64,000 bases of DNA, taken from NCBI GenBank assembly GCA_016192145.1, contig JACPUT010000005.1, forward strand, positions 1 to 64,000. Reading direction: 5' to 3'. The translations under genes and the position numbers were made by a program. Below the pieces are notes generated by a model. It did no database searches and had not been told where the DNA came from. It saw only the letters and a program-made list of their open reading frames with translations. This stretch comes from Acidobacteriota bacterium (GTDB lineage: Bacteria; Acidobacteriota; Holophagae; Holophagales; Holophagaceae). Positions 16,782 to 26,327 of this stretch are shown piece by piece. How positions within the stretch are numbered: the first letter of the stretch is position 1; every line of letters begins with the position of its first letter.

Positions 16782-17342
16782 TCAGGGTTTCGGAATGGTG
16801 GGTGTAGGCACCACCGGCGCCTGCACCCGCTCCTCGAAGGTCACCCGCCCCGAGGCCTCGATCCGGATGACCCAGATGCGGTCGTAGGTCTTGGAGGTCC
16901 ACTGAGGCAGCTCCCCCTTCACGCCGAGGGCCCGTGCCAGGGGTTCGTGGGGTCCGTGGTGCCAGCCGAGGACGACGGTCCTTCCCTTGAATTCCCTCAG
17001 GAGCTCCGAGGCCAGTTCATCCACCCGCTCATTGTCCCGGACCAGGGGAATCAGCTTCACCTGCGCGGCGAGGGGCGCCAGGGTCTCGGCGGTGCGCCGG
17101 CGCTGGGAGACGATCAGCGCATCGGGTTTGAAGGCCGCGAGCTGGGGCACGAGGGCCCTGGCCCGGGCCCGGCCCGCCGCGGAGATGGGGGAATCGGGAT
17201 CGGCATCATCGGCCTTCTCCGCATGGCGGATGATGACGATGGTGGTCCCCCCTTCCAGGGGGCGCTCCGCCGGCGGGGCCTGCCCCTTCAGCGGGAGGAT
17301 CGCGATCAAGGTCAGTCCGAGGATGAGTGGGCGCATGTCCAT
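16782..17342 (-). CDS. secreted histidine phosphatase (SixA/phosphoglycerate-mutase-like)
   Basis: About 186 residues. An N-terminal signal peptide (LILGLTLIAILPLKGQA) precedes a histidine phosphatase fold with the catalytic IIRHAEKAD motif, in which the His forms the phosphoenzyme. SQRRRTAETLAPLA supplies the second conserved Arg and GWHHGPHEPLA the second His. Export suggests a periplasmic phosphatase rather than the cytosolic SixA that dephosphorylates ArcB. The substrate is unknown. Several starts (GTG 17345, ATG 17342, ATG 17336) are possible, with no strong SD. It lies 26 bp downstream of the transpeptidase/Mur ligase on the same strand, probably in the same operon. Confidence 0.82.
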   Translation of the reverse strand: MDMRPLILGLTLIAILPLKGQAPPAERPLEGGTTIVIIRHAEKADDADPDSPISAAGRARARALVPQLAAFKPDALIVSQRRRTAETLAPLAAQVKLIPLVRDNERVDELASELLREFKGRTVVLGWHHGPHEPLARALGVKGELPQWTSKTYDRIWVIRIEASGRVTFEERVQAPVVPTPTIPKP

Positions 17343-17367
17343 CACGCTCGCAGCAGGTCCGTAAAGG

Positions 17368-19308
17368 TCAAGGGGCAGCTATGGAGACGAGCCCTGCCAG
17401 GAGCTGCTCCGCGAGCGCGGGCAGCGAGGGATCCCGGGCCCCCATGAGCAGCACCAGATCCCCGGTCCGGGCCTCGGCGGCGATGCGGGCGGGCAGGTCC
17501 CCCCGCTCGGCGGCCTGCGCGGCCACCCCATCGGCCTGCAGTTCCGCCACCACCTCCGCCGAAGTCACGGTGCGGTTCACGGTGCCCCCGGAGTAGAACA
17601 CCGGCAAGAACCAGAGGCGATCGCCGGGCCTCAGGGTGGCCTTCAGCACCTGCACCAGCTCCTCCCGCATGAAGGCCAGCGGCCCGAAGCCGTGGGGCTG
17701 GAAGATGGCGAGCACCCGGCCTGCCTGGCTCTGGGCGGCCCGGAGGGCGGCTTCGATCTTGGCGGGGTTGTGGGCGTAGTCGTCCACCACCCGCACGCCG
17801 CGGGCCTCGCCCACAGTCTGGAAACGGCGGCCCACCCCCTGGAAGGCGGCGAGGGGGGCCACGAGGTCGGCGAGGGGAACCCCCAGCAGGCGGCAGGCCC
17901 CCAGGGCCGCGAGGGCATCTTCCACGTTGTGGCGCCCCGGCAGGGGTAGTTCGAAGGCCACGCCCCCCACGGTGAAGTGCGAGCGGCCCGGCTCCAGGCG
18001 CAGGTGCTCGGCGCGCAGGGTGGCGGCAGGGCCGAAGCCCGTGACCGTGCGGCCCTCCCGGTAGGCGGCCAGGTTCTCCGCCTCGCCCAGCACGGACCCT
18101 TCGCGGCACTGGGCGAGGAAGGTGCGGTAGAAGCCCTCCACCACGTCCAGCTCCTTGTGGTCCCGCTGGAGGTTCAGCACCACCCCCACGGCGGGTTCAT
18201 AGCGCACGAGGCTGCCATCGCTTTCGTCGGCTTCGATGACGAGCAGGTCCGACGCCCCCACGTGGGCGTTGCCCCAGCTTCCCTCCGATTGAAGGAGGCG
18301 CAAATCGCCGCCGGTGATGACGGAGGGATCCCGGCCCGCGCCCCGCAGCAGCTCGAAGACCATGGCGGTGGTGGTGCTCTTGCCGCTGGTGCCGCTCACC
18401 GCCACCGTGCGGTGGGCCGCCACCAGGTGGGCGAGCAGCTCCGAGCGGTGCAGCACGGGCACGCCCGCGGCCCGGGCAGCGAGCACATCGGGCACGGTGT
18501 CCTCCACGGCCGTGGAGCACACTACGGCGGCGCAATCCCCCGCCACGGCCGAGCCATCCTGGGGCAGGATGCGGATGCCACAGGCCTCCAGCAGGGCCCG
18601 AGCCTCGGGTCGTTCCCCCCGGTCGAAGCTGCGATCGCTGCCGCTCACGGGGCTGCCCTTCAGCGCGCAGAACTGCGCCAAGGCGCTCATGCCGCTGCCC
18701 GCCACGCCGGCGAAGTGGAGGCGGCCCAGCCCCAGGCCGGCCTCGGCCCCTTCCACCGCGATGAGCACGGCATCGCCTTCCCGCAGGAGCTCCGCCAGGT
18801 CGATCACGGCGGCGTTGCCAAGCCGCACGCAGCCATGGGAGACCGCCGTGCCGAGCCGCGCTTCCTGGTTCGTGCCGTGAAGGTAGATGGTCCGCTCGCG
18901 GCTATCGCAGCCGGGCCCCTGGTTCACGCCGGGCTCCAGGCCCTCCAGGGTGAGCACGCGGGTGAGGATGAGGTCCTCGTCCAAGGCCTCGCCCTTCCAC
19001 ACCTCGCCCGTGGCCTCCCGGCTGCGGAAGATGGCGCCCGGCTCCGAACCGAGTCCGATTCGGGCGTGGATGCGATGCCAGCCCGGCGGGGTGCGGAAGG
19101 AGCCCTCCGTGCCCCCGATCCCGTTCAGTGCCGTGGAGACCGAGGTCTCGAAGGCCAACTCACCCTCCACCAGCAGGGCCAGCCGCTGGCGGGCCACATC
19201 CACCACCACCAGACGGCGAGGTACGGAGCTGAAGGGGCTTCCGGGACGGGAGAGGGCGGCGTAGGCGAGGCTCCGGGTGCGGGCCGCGAGCACGGGATCA
19301 CAAGTCAT
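17368..19308 (-). CDS. fused L,D-transpeptidase (YkuD) and Mur ligase
   Basis: 646 residues in one uninterrupted frame. Residues about 32-188 form a YkuD domain: LVVVDVARQRLALLVEG, RTPPGWHRI, the catalytic His in LHGTNQEA (143-150) and the nucleophile in SHGCVRL (157-163). Residues about 197-640 form a MurC/Mpl-like ligase: LHFAGVAGSGMSALAQ, the P-loop GTSGKSTTT (306-314), VIEADESDGS (357-366) and LPGRHNVEDALAALG. MurC normally reads GTHGKTTT, so the P-loop is slightly atypical. L,D-transpeptidases usually act outside the cytoplasm and Mur ligases inside, and no signal peptide is seen. Whether this is a recycling ligase or the main MurC cannot be decided here. TAGGCT lies six bases before the ATG. 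Confidence 0.88.
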   Translation of the reverse strand: MTCDPVLAARTRSLAYAALSRPGSPFSSVPRRLVVVDVARQRLALLVEGELAFETSVSTALNGIGGTEGSFRTPPGWHRIHARIGLGSEPGAIFRSREATGEVWKGEALDEDLILTRVLTLEGLEPGVNQGPGCDSRERTIYLHGTNQEARLGTAVSHGCVRLGNAAVIDLAELLREGDAVLIAVEGAEAGLGLGRLHFAGVAGSGMSALAQFCALKGSPVSGSDRSFDRGERPEARALLEACGIRILPQDGSAVAGDCAAVVCSTAVEDTVPDVLAARAAGVPVLHRSELLAHLVAAHRTVAVSGTSGKSTTTAMVFELLRGAGRDPSVITGGDLRLLQSEGSWGNAHVGASDLLVIEADESDGSLVRYEPAVGVVLNLQRDHKELDVVEGFYRTFLAQCREGSVLGEAENLAAYREGRTVTGFGPAATLRAEHLRLEPGRSHFTVGGVAFELPLPGRHNVEDALAALGACRLLGVPLADLVAPLAAFQGVGRRFQTVGEARGVRVVDDYAHNPAKIEAALRAAQSQAGRVLAIFQPHGFGPLAFMREELVQVLKATLRPGDRLWFLPVFYSGGTVNRTVTSAEVVAELQADGVAAQAAERGDLPARIAAEARTGDLVLLMGARDPSLPALAEQLLAGLVSIAAP

Positions 19309-19314
19309 GCCCTT

Positions 19315-19320
19315 AGCCTA
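19315..19320 (-). promoter_or_regulatory. leaderless-type -10 hexamer
   Basis: On the minus strand TAGGCT lies exactly six bases before the ATG of the transpeptidase/Mur ligase fusion, which has no SD. No -35 box is visible. Confidence 0.45.
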
Positions 19321-19363
19321 CCGGGCTTGGGGGAGGGCGGCCCTTCATGGTGAACTGGAGGGG

Positions 19364-19873
19364 ATGGCCGTCCCTTCCCAACCTGTGCGCTGCCTCGGCG
19401 TGGATCCCGGATCCCTGGCCTGCGGCTGGGCGGTGGTGGAGCGCTTCGGTTCCCGCATGTCCCTCGTGGAGGCGGGCGTGATCCGCTCGGCGCGCGGCTT
19501 GGAGTTCGAGAAGCGCATCCACGGCATCCACCTGCGGCTGGCCGAGGCCATCGTGGCCCACCAGCCCCACTTCATGGCCGTGGAGTCCCCCTTCGTGGAG
19601 AAGAACGCCCAAAGCGCCCTGAAGCTGGGCCAGATCCGCGGCGGCATCCTGCTCACGGCGGCCCTGCACGGCCTCGAGGTCGGCGATTACAACCCCATGC
19701 AGGTGAAGAAGGCCGTGAGCGGCTTCGGTTGGGCCGACAAGACCCAGGTATCGAAGATGGTCATGACCCTGCTGAACCTCAAGGTGGCCCTGGCTTCCGA
19801 CGCCGCCGACGCCGCCGCCGTGGCCATCGGGCACTTGCTGGCCTCCAGACGCCCTGAGGTCCCAGCGCGATGA
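19364..19873 (+). CDS. ruvC: Holliday junction resolvase RuvC
   Basis: This 169-residue endonuclease cleaves Holliday junctions with RuvAB. The acidic catalytic residues are visible: Asp14 in LGVDPGSLACG, Glu in AVESPFVEKNAQSALKLGQ, and the two Asp in SDAADAAAVAIGH. The basic GQIRGG segment is conserved. The length is normal. ATG 19364 follows GGAGGGG directly. RuvA and RuvB are not adjacent. Its stop overlaps the start of the DUF1275 gene (ATGA), so the two are translationally coupled. Confidence 0.95.
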   Translation: MAVPSQPVRCLGVDPGSLACGWAVVERFGSRMSLVEAGVIRSARGLEFEKRIHGIHLRLAEAIVAHQPHFMAVESPFVEKNAQSALKLGQIRGGILLTAALHGLEVGDYNPMQVKKAVSGFGWADKTQVSKMVMTLLNLKVALASDAADAAAVAIGHLLASRRPEVPAR

Positions 19874-20772
19874 GGCGCCTTCCTGGTTACATCGCCTACC
19901 TCACCCGGCGCTACGTGGCCCGGTTCCTCAAGCGCAGCGTGGATCCCATCACCTACTACGAGGTGTTGGACCACACCTTGGAGCAATTGCCCACACGATG
20001 GAACGACTGGACCAAGGAAGGTGCGCAACGCACGGCCCAGATGAACCGCCAGCTGGCCTGGTCCATGGCCTTCGTGGCCGGGGCCGTGAACGCGGGCGGA
20101 TTTCTCGCGCTGAGCCACTACACGAGCCACATGACGGGCGTGGTCTCCACCATGGCCGACATGCTCGCCGTGAAGGACATGGAGGCATTCTTCGTGGCCT
20201 TCGGCATGTTGCTCTGCTTCACCGCCGGCGCCTACCTCTGCACCACCCTCATTTCCTTCGGCAAGCGCAAGCACATCCAGGCACGCTACGCATACTCACT
20301 TGGCGTGGAGGCCATGCTCCTGCTCGTCTTCGGCTACTTCGGCTCGATACTTCAGGACGACCTCGCGTGGAACGTGCCCATCACCGTGGCCCTGCTTTGC
20401 TTCATCATGGGCATGCACAACGCGGTGACGACGAACATCAGCGGCGCCGCCGTGCGCAGCACGCACCTCACGGGCACCGTGACGGACATCGGCATCGAAC
20501 TGAGCAAACTCACCTACCGCAACTCCAAGCGAGTGAAGGACGCGGCCCCCATCCTCGCCGATCGGGGGAAGCTCAAGCTGATGGTCCTGCTGCTCGTGAG
20601 CTTCTTCGTGGGCGGCGTCATCGGCGGCATCGGCTTCAAGCACATCGGCTTCAAGGTGACCGTGCCCCTCGCGATCTTCCTCGTGGTGCTGGCGCTGCGG
20701 CCGCTGTGGATGGGCATCCGCATCCTGTTCCGGCACCTGCGGCGGGACCTCGAGCGGACGCACCGGGAATAG
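19870..20772 (+). CDS. DUF1275 (YoaK-like) membrane protein
   Basis: This 300-residue protein has a 60-residue charged N-terminus and then about six transmembrane helices. The DUF1275 signature is clear: AFVAGAVNAGGFLALSHYTS, HMTGVVSTMAD, and GMHNAVTTNISGAAVRSTHL followed by TGTVTDIGIELS. The family's function is unknown; a transporter-like role is often assumed. The N-terminal extension is longer than usual. The ATG overlaps the ruvC stop. A hairpin 13 bp past the stop probably ends the ruvC transcript. Confidence 0.85.
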   Translation: MRRLPGYIAYLTRRYVARFLKRSVDPITYYEVLDHTLEQLPTRWNDWTKEGAQRTAQMNRQLAWSMAFVAGAVNAGGFLALSHYTSHMTGVVSTMADMLAVKDMEAFFVAFGMLLCFTAGAYLCTTLISFGKRKHIQARYAYSLGVEAMLLLVFGYFGSILQDDLAWNVPITVALLCFIMGMHNAVTTNISGAAVRSTHLTGTVTDIGIELSKLTYRNSKRVKDAAPILADRGKLKLMVLLLVSFFVGGVIGGIGFKHIGFKVTVPLAIFLVVLALRPLWMGIRILFRHLRRDLERTHRE

Positions 20773-20784
20773 TGCGGACACAGG

Positions 20785-20808
20785 AAGGGCGCCACGATGG
20801 GCGCCCTT
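20785..20808 (+). terminator. stem-loop after the ruvC unit
   Basis: AAGGGCGCC (20785-20793) pairs perfectly with GGCGCCCTT across a six-base loop. There is no long T tract. It is placed as a terminator for the ruvC/DUF1275 transcript. Confidence 0.5.
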
Positions 20809-20951
20809 GGTGTCTCCGGTCCAACTATCTTGGCCGGGAAGGGGCAGGCGTAAACGGTCGCCCCGTTGAGTGAGAAGATGCACTCCTCACATTTCGAAGT
20901 TAAGTCCCCGCGACCTGCCCACAAGGGGCAATTTGTGCGAAGCGGGGCGGA

Positions 20952-22952
20952 TCACGAAAGCAGCGAGACCAGGGCTTCCCGGGTGGTGACGGGGGCGGCG
21001 CAGGCATGCGCCTTGCAGACGTAGGCTGTGGCCTTCCCATCCACGGTGACGCGTCCCGCATTCAGGGGAAGGGCAGGATCGGCCCCCACCATGCTGAGGG
21101 CCCGATGGGGAAGGAATCGCTGATGAATTTCCGAGAGGAGCGCGGCGGCATCTTCGGCATCCATCCGACCGGCGATCACCACTTCCAAGGGTTCGCGGTG
21201 GGCCTGATCCAACGCGGCCATCAAGGCGAGGAAGGCCCGGGGAGCCCGTTGCATGAAGGGGCCGAAAGCCTTGAACACCCCCAGGGCCGAGGCGCGCAAT
21301 TCCTCGCGTTCCAGGTGCTGGGCAAGGCGGAGCAGGGCCAGGGCCGCCAGCGTGTTGCCCGTGGGAATCGCGTTGTCGTAGGCGGGCTTCAAGCGGAAGA
21401 GCAGATCCGCCTGCCCCTCCTCCGAGCTGAAGAAGCCCCCTTCCACTGGATCCTCGAAGCGGCCGCGGAAACGGTCGGCCAGGGCCTCGGCGAAGCGCAG
21501 CCACTTCGCGTCGAAGACCGCTTCGAAGAGATCCACCATGCCCAGGGCCACGGCCGCCTCGTCCTCCAGGAAGCCCGGAGTGTGGCGCTGTCCCCCGCGC
21601 CACACGCGGAAGAGCGTGGTGCCATCCCACAGTTCGCGGTGGAGGAATTCGCCCAGGGCCACGGCGGCCTCGCGGTAGCGCTCGTCGCCGAGCACCTGGT
21701 AGCCGCGGGCGAAGGCGGATAGGGCGAGGCCGTTCCAGGCGGCCAACACTTTGTCATCCTTGCCCGGCCGCACGCGCCGATCCCGCGCCAGGCGCAGGTC
21801 CGCGCGGAGATCCTTCAACCGGGCCTCGTCGAAGGCGCGCTTGGGGTCGCGGCTGTAGCGGTGGAGCACTGAAGCGCCGTGCTCGAAGTTGCCCTCCGCC
21901 GTGATGCCGAAGGCCGCGCAGAAATCCGCCGCATCGCCACGGAGGACCTCCTCGACCTGGGCCGGGGTGAAGACGTAGAAGCGGCCCTCCTCGCCTTCGC
22001 TATCGGCGTCCTCGGCGGAGTGGAAGCCGCCACGGGGATCCCGCATGTCGCGCAGGAGGTAGTCCAGGGTCTCCCGGGCGATCTCCGCGTAGCGGGCCTC
22101 GCCGTACTTCTGGTACGCGGCCAGGTAGCAGCCCACCAGCTGGGCGTTGTCGTAGAGCATCTTCTCGAAGTGGGGCACGAGCCAACGGCCATCCACGCTG
22201 TAGCGGGCGAAGCCACCGCCCAGGTGGTCGTACATGCCACCTTCCCACATGGCGTCCAGCGTGCGGCGGGCCATGGCCTGATCCGTCTCCGTGCCCCGGC
22301 GCAGGATGAGCTCGATGGCCATCTGCTGGGGGAATTTCGGGGCGGGGCCGAAGCCGCCCCAGCGGGGATCGTAGCCCTCGCGCAGCTGTTGCAGGGCCCG
22401 CTCGAAGAGGGCCTCCCCGGGCACTCCCGTGCCCGCCTGCAGGGCCGCCTGGCGCTTCAATTCCACCGTGAGCTCTTCGGCCTGGGCGGCGACGTCGGCG
22501 CGCTGATCCTTCCAGAGCAGGGCGATGCGCTCGAGCAGCGGGATGAAGCCGGGCATGCCGCCCCGGCTCTGAGGTGGGAAGTAGGTGCCGCCATAGAAGG
22601 GTTTCAGATCCGGCGTGAGCCATACGCTCATGGGCCAGCCACCGCGTCCCGTGAGGGTCTGCACGGCGTCCATGTAAAGGTCGTCGAGGTCGGGGCGCTC
22701 CTCGCGATCCACCTTGATGGGGATGAAGTGGGCGTTGAGGACCTCCGCCACCTCCGGGGTCTCGAAGCTCTCCCGCTCCATGACGTGGCACCAGTGGCAG
22801 GCGCTGTAGCCGATGGACAGGAAGATGGGCTTGTCCTCGGCCCTGGCCCGGGCCAAGGCCTCGTCGCCCCAAGGGTACCAATCCACGGGGTTGTGGGCGT
22901 GCTGGAGCAGGTAGGGGCTGAGGCTTCCGGCGAGGCGATTCGGCTTGGACAT
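20952..22952 (-). CDS. DUF255 thioredoxin-domain protein (YyaL/SPATA20-like)
   Basis: 666 residues. The N-terminal thioredoxin-like DUF255 domain begins [21 protein letters not shown] and has the CHWC motif (Cys52 and Cys55) in [17 protein letters not shown], then [10 protein letters not shown] and [12 protein letters not shown]. The remainder is an alpha/alpha six-hairpin toroid like glycan epimerases ([22 protein letters not shown]). The family is widespread but its biochemical role is not established. There is no signal peptide. ATG 22952 is chosen because the family signature starts within six residues; a longer frame reaches 23003. Confidence 0.9.
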   Translation of the reverse strand: MSKPNRLAGSLSPYLLQHAHNPVDWYPWGDEALARARAEDKPIFLSIGYSACHWCHVMERESFETPEVAEVLNAHFIPIKVDREERPDLDDLYMDAVQTLTGRGGWPMSVWLTPDLKPFYGGTYFPPQSRGGMPGFIPLLERIALLWKDQRADVAAQAEELTVELKRQAALQAGTGVPGEALFERALQQLREGYDPRWGGFGPAPKFPQQMAIELILRRGTETDQAMARRTLDAMWEGGMYDHLGGGFARYSVDGRWLVPHFEKMLYDNAQLVGCYLAAYQKYGEARYAEIARETLDYLLRDMRDPRGGFHSAEDADSEGEEGRFYVFTPAQVEEVLRGDAADFCAAFGITAEGNFEHGASVLHRYSRDPKRAFDEARLKDLRADLRLARDRRVRPGKDDKVLAAWNGLALSAFARGYQVLGDERYREAAVALGEFLHRELWDGTTLFRVWRGGQRHTPGFLEDEAAVALGMVDLFEAVFDAKWLRFAEALADRFRGRFEDPVEGGFFSSEEGQADLLFRLKPAYDNAIPTGNTLAALALLRLAQHLEREELRASALGVFKAFGPFMQRAPRAFLALMAALDQAHREPLEVVIAGRMDAEDAAALLSEIHQRFLPHRALSMVGADPALPLNAGRVTVDGKATAYVCKAHACAAPVTTREALVSLLS

Positions 22953-23014
22953 CCTGAATTCCCATTCAATAATTTCGAAACCACCGAACCCAACGAAGGC
23001 CACCCTAACACGCC

Positions 23015-24712
23015 ATGCAGTTCGCGCCAGGGCTCGTCCTCAACGAGCGATACGAGGTCCGCGCCCCCCTTCCGGAGGCCCAGGGACGGAACGCCTATCG
23101 AGCCCTGGACCTGCGCCTGGGCCGGGATGCCCGCATCCAGGCTTTCGAGCTGCCCGCCGCCGGCGACCTCCCGGCCCTGGATCGCCGCACGCACGCCCTC
23201 GCCGGCCTGCAACATCCCCGCATCCGCAGCTTCCAGGACGTGGGGATGTTGCGCCGGGAAGGCTATGTCGTCACGCCCTGGCTCTCGGGGTTCACCCTGG
23301 CGGAACTGGCCCCCATGCCGGCGATCCGCCTACGGGGCTGGGCCGAGGAAGCCCTGGCCGGCCTGGAGGCCGCCCACGCCCAGGGCATCGTCCACGGAGC
23401 GCTGGACCCGACCAGTCTGGTGGAAGTTCCCGGGCTCGGCGTGCTCATCCAGGACTTCGCCCTGCCCTTCCCCGCCTCCCACGATCCCGCCGAGGATCTG
23501 CGGGGCCTGGGCCGGGTGCTGGCCCGTTCCATGGCCGATGAGCCCGACAAGGACCTGCGTGAATTCCTCGAGGCCCTGGCCCAGGGGCGGGTGCCCGCGG
23601 ACCGGGCCCCTCGCGCCCAGCCCCCTCGCCAATTGAAATGGCAAAGCCTCGCCTTCGCCGGCTCCGCATGCCTGCTGCTGGGCCTCGGGGGCTGGGCCAC
23701 GTCGCGGCTGATCCACCGTCCTGCCCCGGCGATCCGAGGTACCGATCATGGGAGCGAAGCCCGCCGCTTCTACCTGGAAGGCCGCCATCATTGGAACCGG
23801 CGCAGCAAGGAAAACCTGCTGAAAGCGGAGGCCGCCCTGCGCCGGGCCCTCGCCTTGGATCCCACCTACGTCGACGCCTACCTCGCCCTGGCGGAATGCC
23901 AGGCGCTCTCAGCGGTTTTCGGCAACGGAAGCGCCCAGGAAACCGCGGAGCGGACGCGGGCCACCCTGCGCGACCTCGCCCGGATCGACCCCTCGAATCG
24001 GGAAAGCACGGTGATCGAGGCCTACCTCCTCTTCCGCTATGAGCACCGCTGGAGGGAGGCCGAGGCCCTGTTCCGCAAGGGCCTCGAACCTGGCAGCCCC
24101 TCCGCTTCGGATCCCACGAGCCTCCACTGGTTCGGCTTCTTCCTCAGCTGCCTGGGTCGGCACGAAGAGGCCCTTGTCTGGCTCGAGCGGGCCGTGGCCC
24201 TGGAGCCGCTCAACCTGCAGATCCGCACCAACCTGGCCGTGGCCTTGGCCTGGGCGGGCCGACGGCAGGAGGCCCTCACCGTGTTCCAGGCGATCAAGGA
24301 TCTGGATCCCACCTTCACTTCCGCCACGGATCGCATCCGAACCCTCCATGAGAGCTGGGGGGACCTGGAGGCCGCCCTCCGGGTGTTCGACACCCAGGCC
24401 CAGGGGGATGCGACCCTGGCCGGGAGCGCCCGGGCCCTGCGGGCGGCCTATCGGCACGGGGGCGCCAAGGCCTATTGGGAGCTTCGCCTGCTGGAGTACC
24501 AAGGGGCGGAGCATCGGGCGAGGTGGGATCCCTATTTCGAGGCCTACCCCCACGCGGCCCTGGGCCAGCTCGACGAGGCCTTCGGCGCCTTGGACAAGGC
24601 CCTGGCCGGCCATAGCCCCTACCTCGTGTGGGCCTACCAGGATCCGGGCCTGGCCCCGCTGCGCTCCGATCCCCGGTACCGGGAGCTCCTGCGGCGGCTG
24701 AACCTGCCCTGA
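23015..24712 (+). CDS. pseudokinase-TPR membrane protein
   Basis: 565 residues. Residues 10-200 follow a Ser/Thr kinase fold ([40 protein letters not shown]), but the catalytic parts are gone. The HRD motif reads HGA (127-129), DFG reads DFA (147-149), there is no Gly-rich loop and no VAIK lysine. A transmembrane helix (about 211-230) leads to a large TPR region (from about residue 255, [23 protein letters not shown]). It should therefore be a scaffold or regulator rather than an enzyme. It is divergent from the DUF255 gene and 58 bp ahead of ffh. A catalytically intact kinase-TPR protein occurs at 52286. Confidence 0.78.
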   Translation: MQFAPGLVLNERYEVRAPLPEAQGRNAYRALDLRLGRDARIQAFELPAAGDLPALDRRTHALAGLQHPRIRSFQDVGMLRREGYVVTPWLSGFTLAELAPMPAIRLRGWAEEALAGLEAAHAQGIVHGALDPTSLVEVPGLGVLIQDFALPFPASHDPAEDLRGLGRVLARSMADEPDKDLREFLEALAQGRVPADRAPRAQPPRQLKWQSLAFAGSACLLLGLGGWATSRLIHRPAPAIRGTDHGSEARRFYLEGRHHWNRRSKENLLKAEAALRRALALDPTYVDAYLALAECQALSAVFGNGSAQETAERTRATLRDLARIDPSNRESTVIEAYLLFRYEHRWREAEALFRKGLEPGSPSASDPTSLHWFGFFLSCLGRHEEALVWLERAVALEPLNLQIRTNLAVALAWAGRRQEALTVFQAIKDLDPTFTSATDRIRTLHESWGDLEAALRVFDTQAQGDATLAGSARALRAAYRHGGAKAYWELRLLEYQGAEHRARWDPYFEAYPHAALGQLDEAFGALDKALAGHSPYLVWAYQDPGLAPLRSDPRYRELLRRLNLP

Positions 24713-24770
24713 GCGGGGCGGCCCCGGCCAGGTAGAATGGAGGATTGGCCCGTTCCGGCCCAGGATCCCC

Positions 24771-26156
24771 ATGTTCGATTCACTCTCCGACAAACTCTCC
24801 AAGGCCATGAAGACCCTCCGGGGTCATTCCAAGTTGACGGAGGCCAACATCGAGGCCGCCCTGCGCGAAGTGCGCATGGCCCTGCTCGAGGCCGACGTCC
24901 ACGTGCAGGTGGCACGCACCTTCCTCTCCCGCGTCAAGGAAAAGGCCCTCGGCAAGGACGTGCTCGATGGCCTGAACCCCGCCCAGGCCTTCATCGACAT
25001 CGTGCACCAGGAGCTCACCGCCATCATGGGCGGCCAGGTGGACGAGCACCCCCTGAACTACGCCTCCAAGGGCCCCACCGTCGTGATGATGGTGGGCCTC
25101 CAGGGCGCCGGCAAGACCACCACCAGCGGCAAACTGGCCAAGTTCCTCAAGAAGGCCGGCCGCAGCCCCCTGCTCGTGCCCGCCGACGTCTACCGCCCCG
25201 CCGCCATCGAGCAGCTGCACATCGTCGCGAAGGACGCGGGCGTCCCCTCCTTCCGCACGGAGGAGAAGGATCCCGTCGCCATCTGCAAGGCCGCGCTGAA
25301 GGAAGCCGAGCTCAAGGGCTGGGACACGGTGATCCTCGATACCGCCGGCCGCCTGCACCTCGACGAGCAGCTCATGGAGGAGCTCTCCAAGATCAAGGCT
25401 ACCTGCGAGCCCAGCGAGATCCTCTTCGTGGCCGATGCCATGACGGGCCAGGATGCCGTGCGCTCGGCCTCCGCCTTCCACGAAAAGCTCGCCATCACCG
25501 GCGTGGTGCTCACCAAGGCCGATGGCGACACCCGCGGCGGCGCCGCCTTCAGCATCAAGGAAGTGACCGGCCAGCCCGTGAAGTTCGTGGGCGAGGGCGA
25601 GAAGCTGGATGACTTCCAGCGCTTCCACCCCGACCGCATGGCCCAGCGCATCCTCGGCATGGGCGACGTGCTCTCCCTCATCGAGCACGCGAAGGATCGC
25701 ATCGACGAGAAGGACGCCGAGCAGATCGCTCAGCGCCTGGCCAAGAACCAGTTCACGCTCGAGGACATGCGCAAGCAGTTCCAGCAGGTGAAGAAGCTGG
25801 GCTCCATGCAGAAGATCATCGGCATGATGCCCGGCATGGGCCAGATGAAGGAGCAGCTCGCCTCCGTGGCCTCCGACAAGCGCGTCACCCACATGGAGGC
25901 CATCCTCAACTCCATGACCCCCAAGGAGCGGGCCAACCCCAACCTCCTGGACGGCAAGCGCCGCCGCCGCATCGCCCTGGGCGCGGGCCGCCCCGTCCAC
26001 GAGGTCAACCAGCTCCTGAAGCAGTACCTCGAGATGAAGAAGATGATGTCCCAGATGAACGATCCCAAGTTCATGCAGAAGATGCAGCGCATGGCCGGCG
26101 GCAAGGGAATGCCGGGCATGGGCGGCGGGCTGGGTGGGTTCAAGATGCCGTTCTAG
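24771..26156 (+). CDS. ffh: signal recognition particle protein Ffh
   Basis: This 461-residue SRP54 GTPase binds signal peptides and 4.5S RNA. It has the N-terminal four-helix bundle, the P-loop GLQGAGKTTTSGKLA near residue 107, DTAGRLHLDE, TKADGDTRGGAA and GEGEKLDDF. The C-terminal M domain is very Met-rich (MQKIIGMMPGMGQMKEQ, KMMSQMNDPKFMQKMQRM). ATG 24771 has AGGA upstream, and TAGAAT at 24733 may be the -10 box. It heads the usual ffh-rpsP order. Its TAG stop shares its last base with the left arm of repeat element B. I saw no 4.5S RNA gene nearby. Confidence 0.97.
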   Translation: MFDSLSDKLSKAMKTLRGHSKLTEANIEAALREVRMALLEADVHVQVARTFLSRVKEKALGKDVLDGLNPAQAFIDIVHQELTAIMGGQVDEHPLNYASKGPTVVMMVGLQGAGKTTTSGKLAKFLKKAGRSPLLVPADVYRPAAIEQLHIVAKDAGVPSFRTEEKDPVAICKAALKEAELKGWDTVILDTAGRLHLDEQLMEELSKIKATCEPSEILFVADAMTGQDAVRSASAFHEKLAITGVVLTKADGDTRGGAAFSIKEVTGQPVKFVGEGEKLDDFQRFHPDRMAQRILGMGDVLSLIEHAKDRIDEKDAEQIAQRLAKNQFTLEDMRKQFQQVKKLGSMQKIIGMMPGMGQMKEQLASVASDKRVTHMEAILNSMTPKERANPNLLDGKRRRRIALGAGRPVHEVNQLLKQYLEMKKMMSQMNDPKFMQKMQRMAGGKGMPGMGGGLGGFKMPF

Positions 26157-26261
26157 GCTTTGGGCTCTGGGCTTTGGGCTCTGGCTGGCGCCGACCCAGA
26201 CCATCTGTACGGCCTGGGTGTGTCGAACTCAGCCAGAGCCAAAAGCCCAAAGCCCAGAGCC
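26156..26261. repeat. tandem-repeat-armed hairpin element B
   Basis: The left arm (26156-26188) holds four 7-nt units GGCTYTG in strict T/C alternation. The right arm (26230-26261) is its near complement, with two C/T changes and one transversion. The 41-nt loop contains a small ACCCAG/CTGGGT stem. The element begins on the last base of the ffh stop codon and ends 20 bp before a promoter-like sequence for rpsP, so it could act as the ffh terminator. Confidence 0.87.
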
Positions 26262-26280
26262 TTCCCCCGCCATTTTCCCT

Positions 26281-26308
26281 TTGATTTCGCTTTCCGCCGC
26301 GCTACACT
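26281..26308 (+). promoter_or_regulatory. sigma70-like promoter for the rpsP operon
   Basis: TTGATT (26281-26286) and TACACT (26303-26308) with a 16-bp spacer fit a housekeeping promoter. Transcription would start near 26315, just ahead of the AGGAG ribosome-binding site of rpsP. Confidence 0.45.
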
Positions 26309-26327
26309 ACCTCGTTCAGGAGTGACC

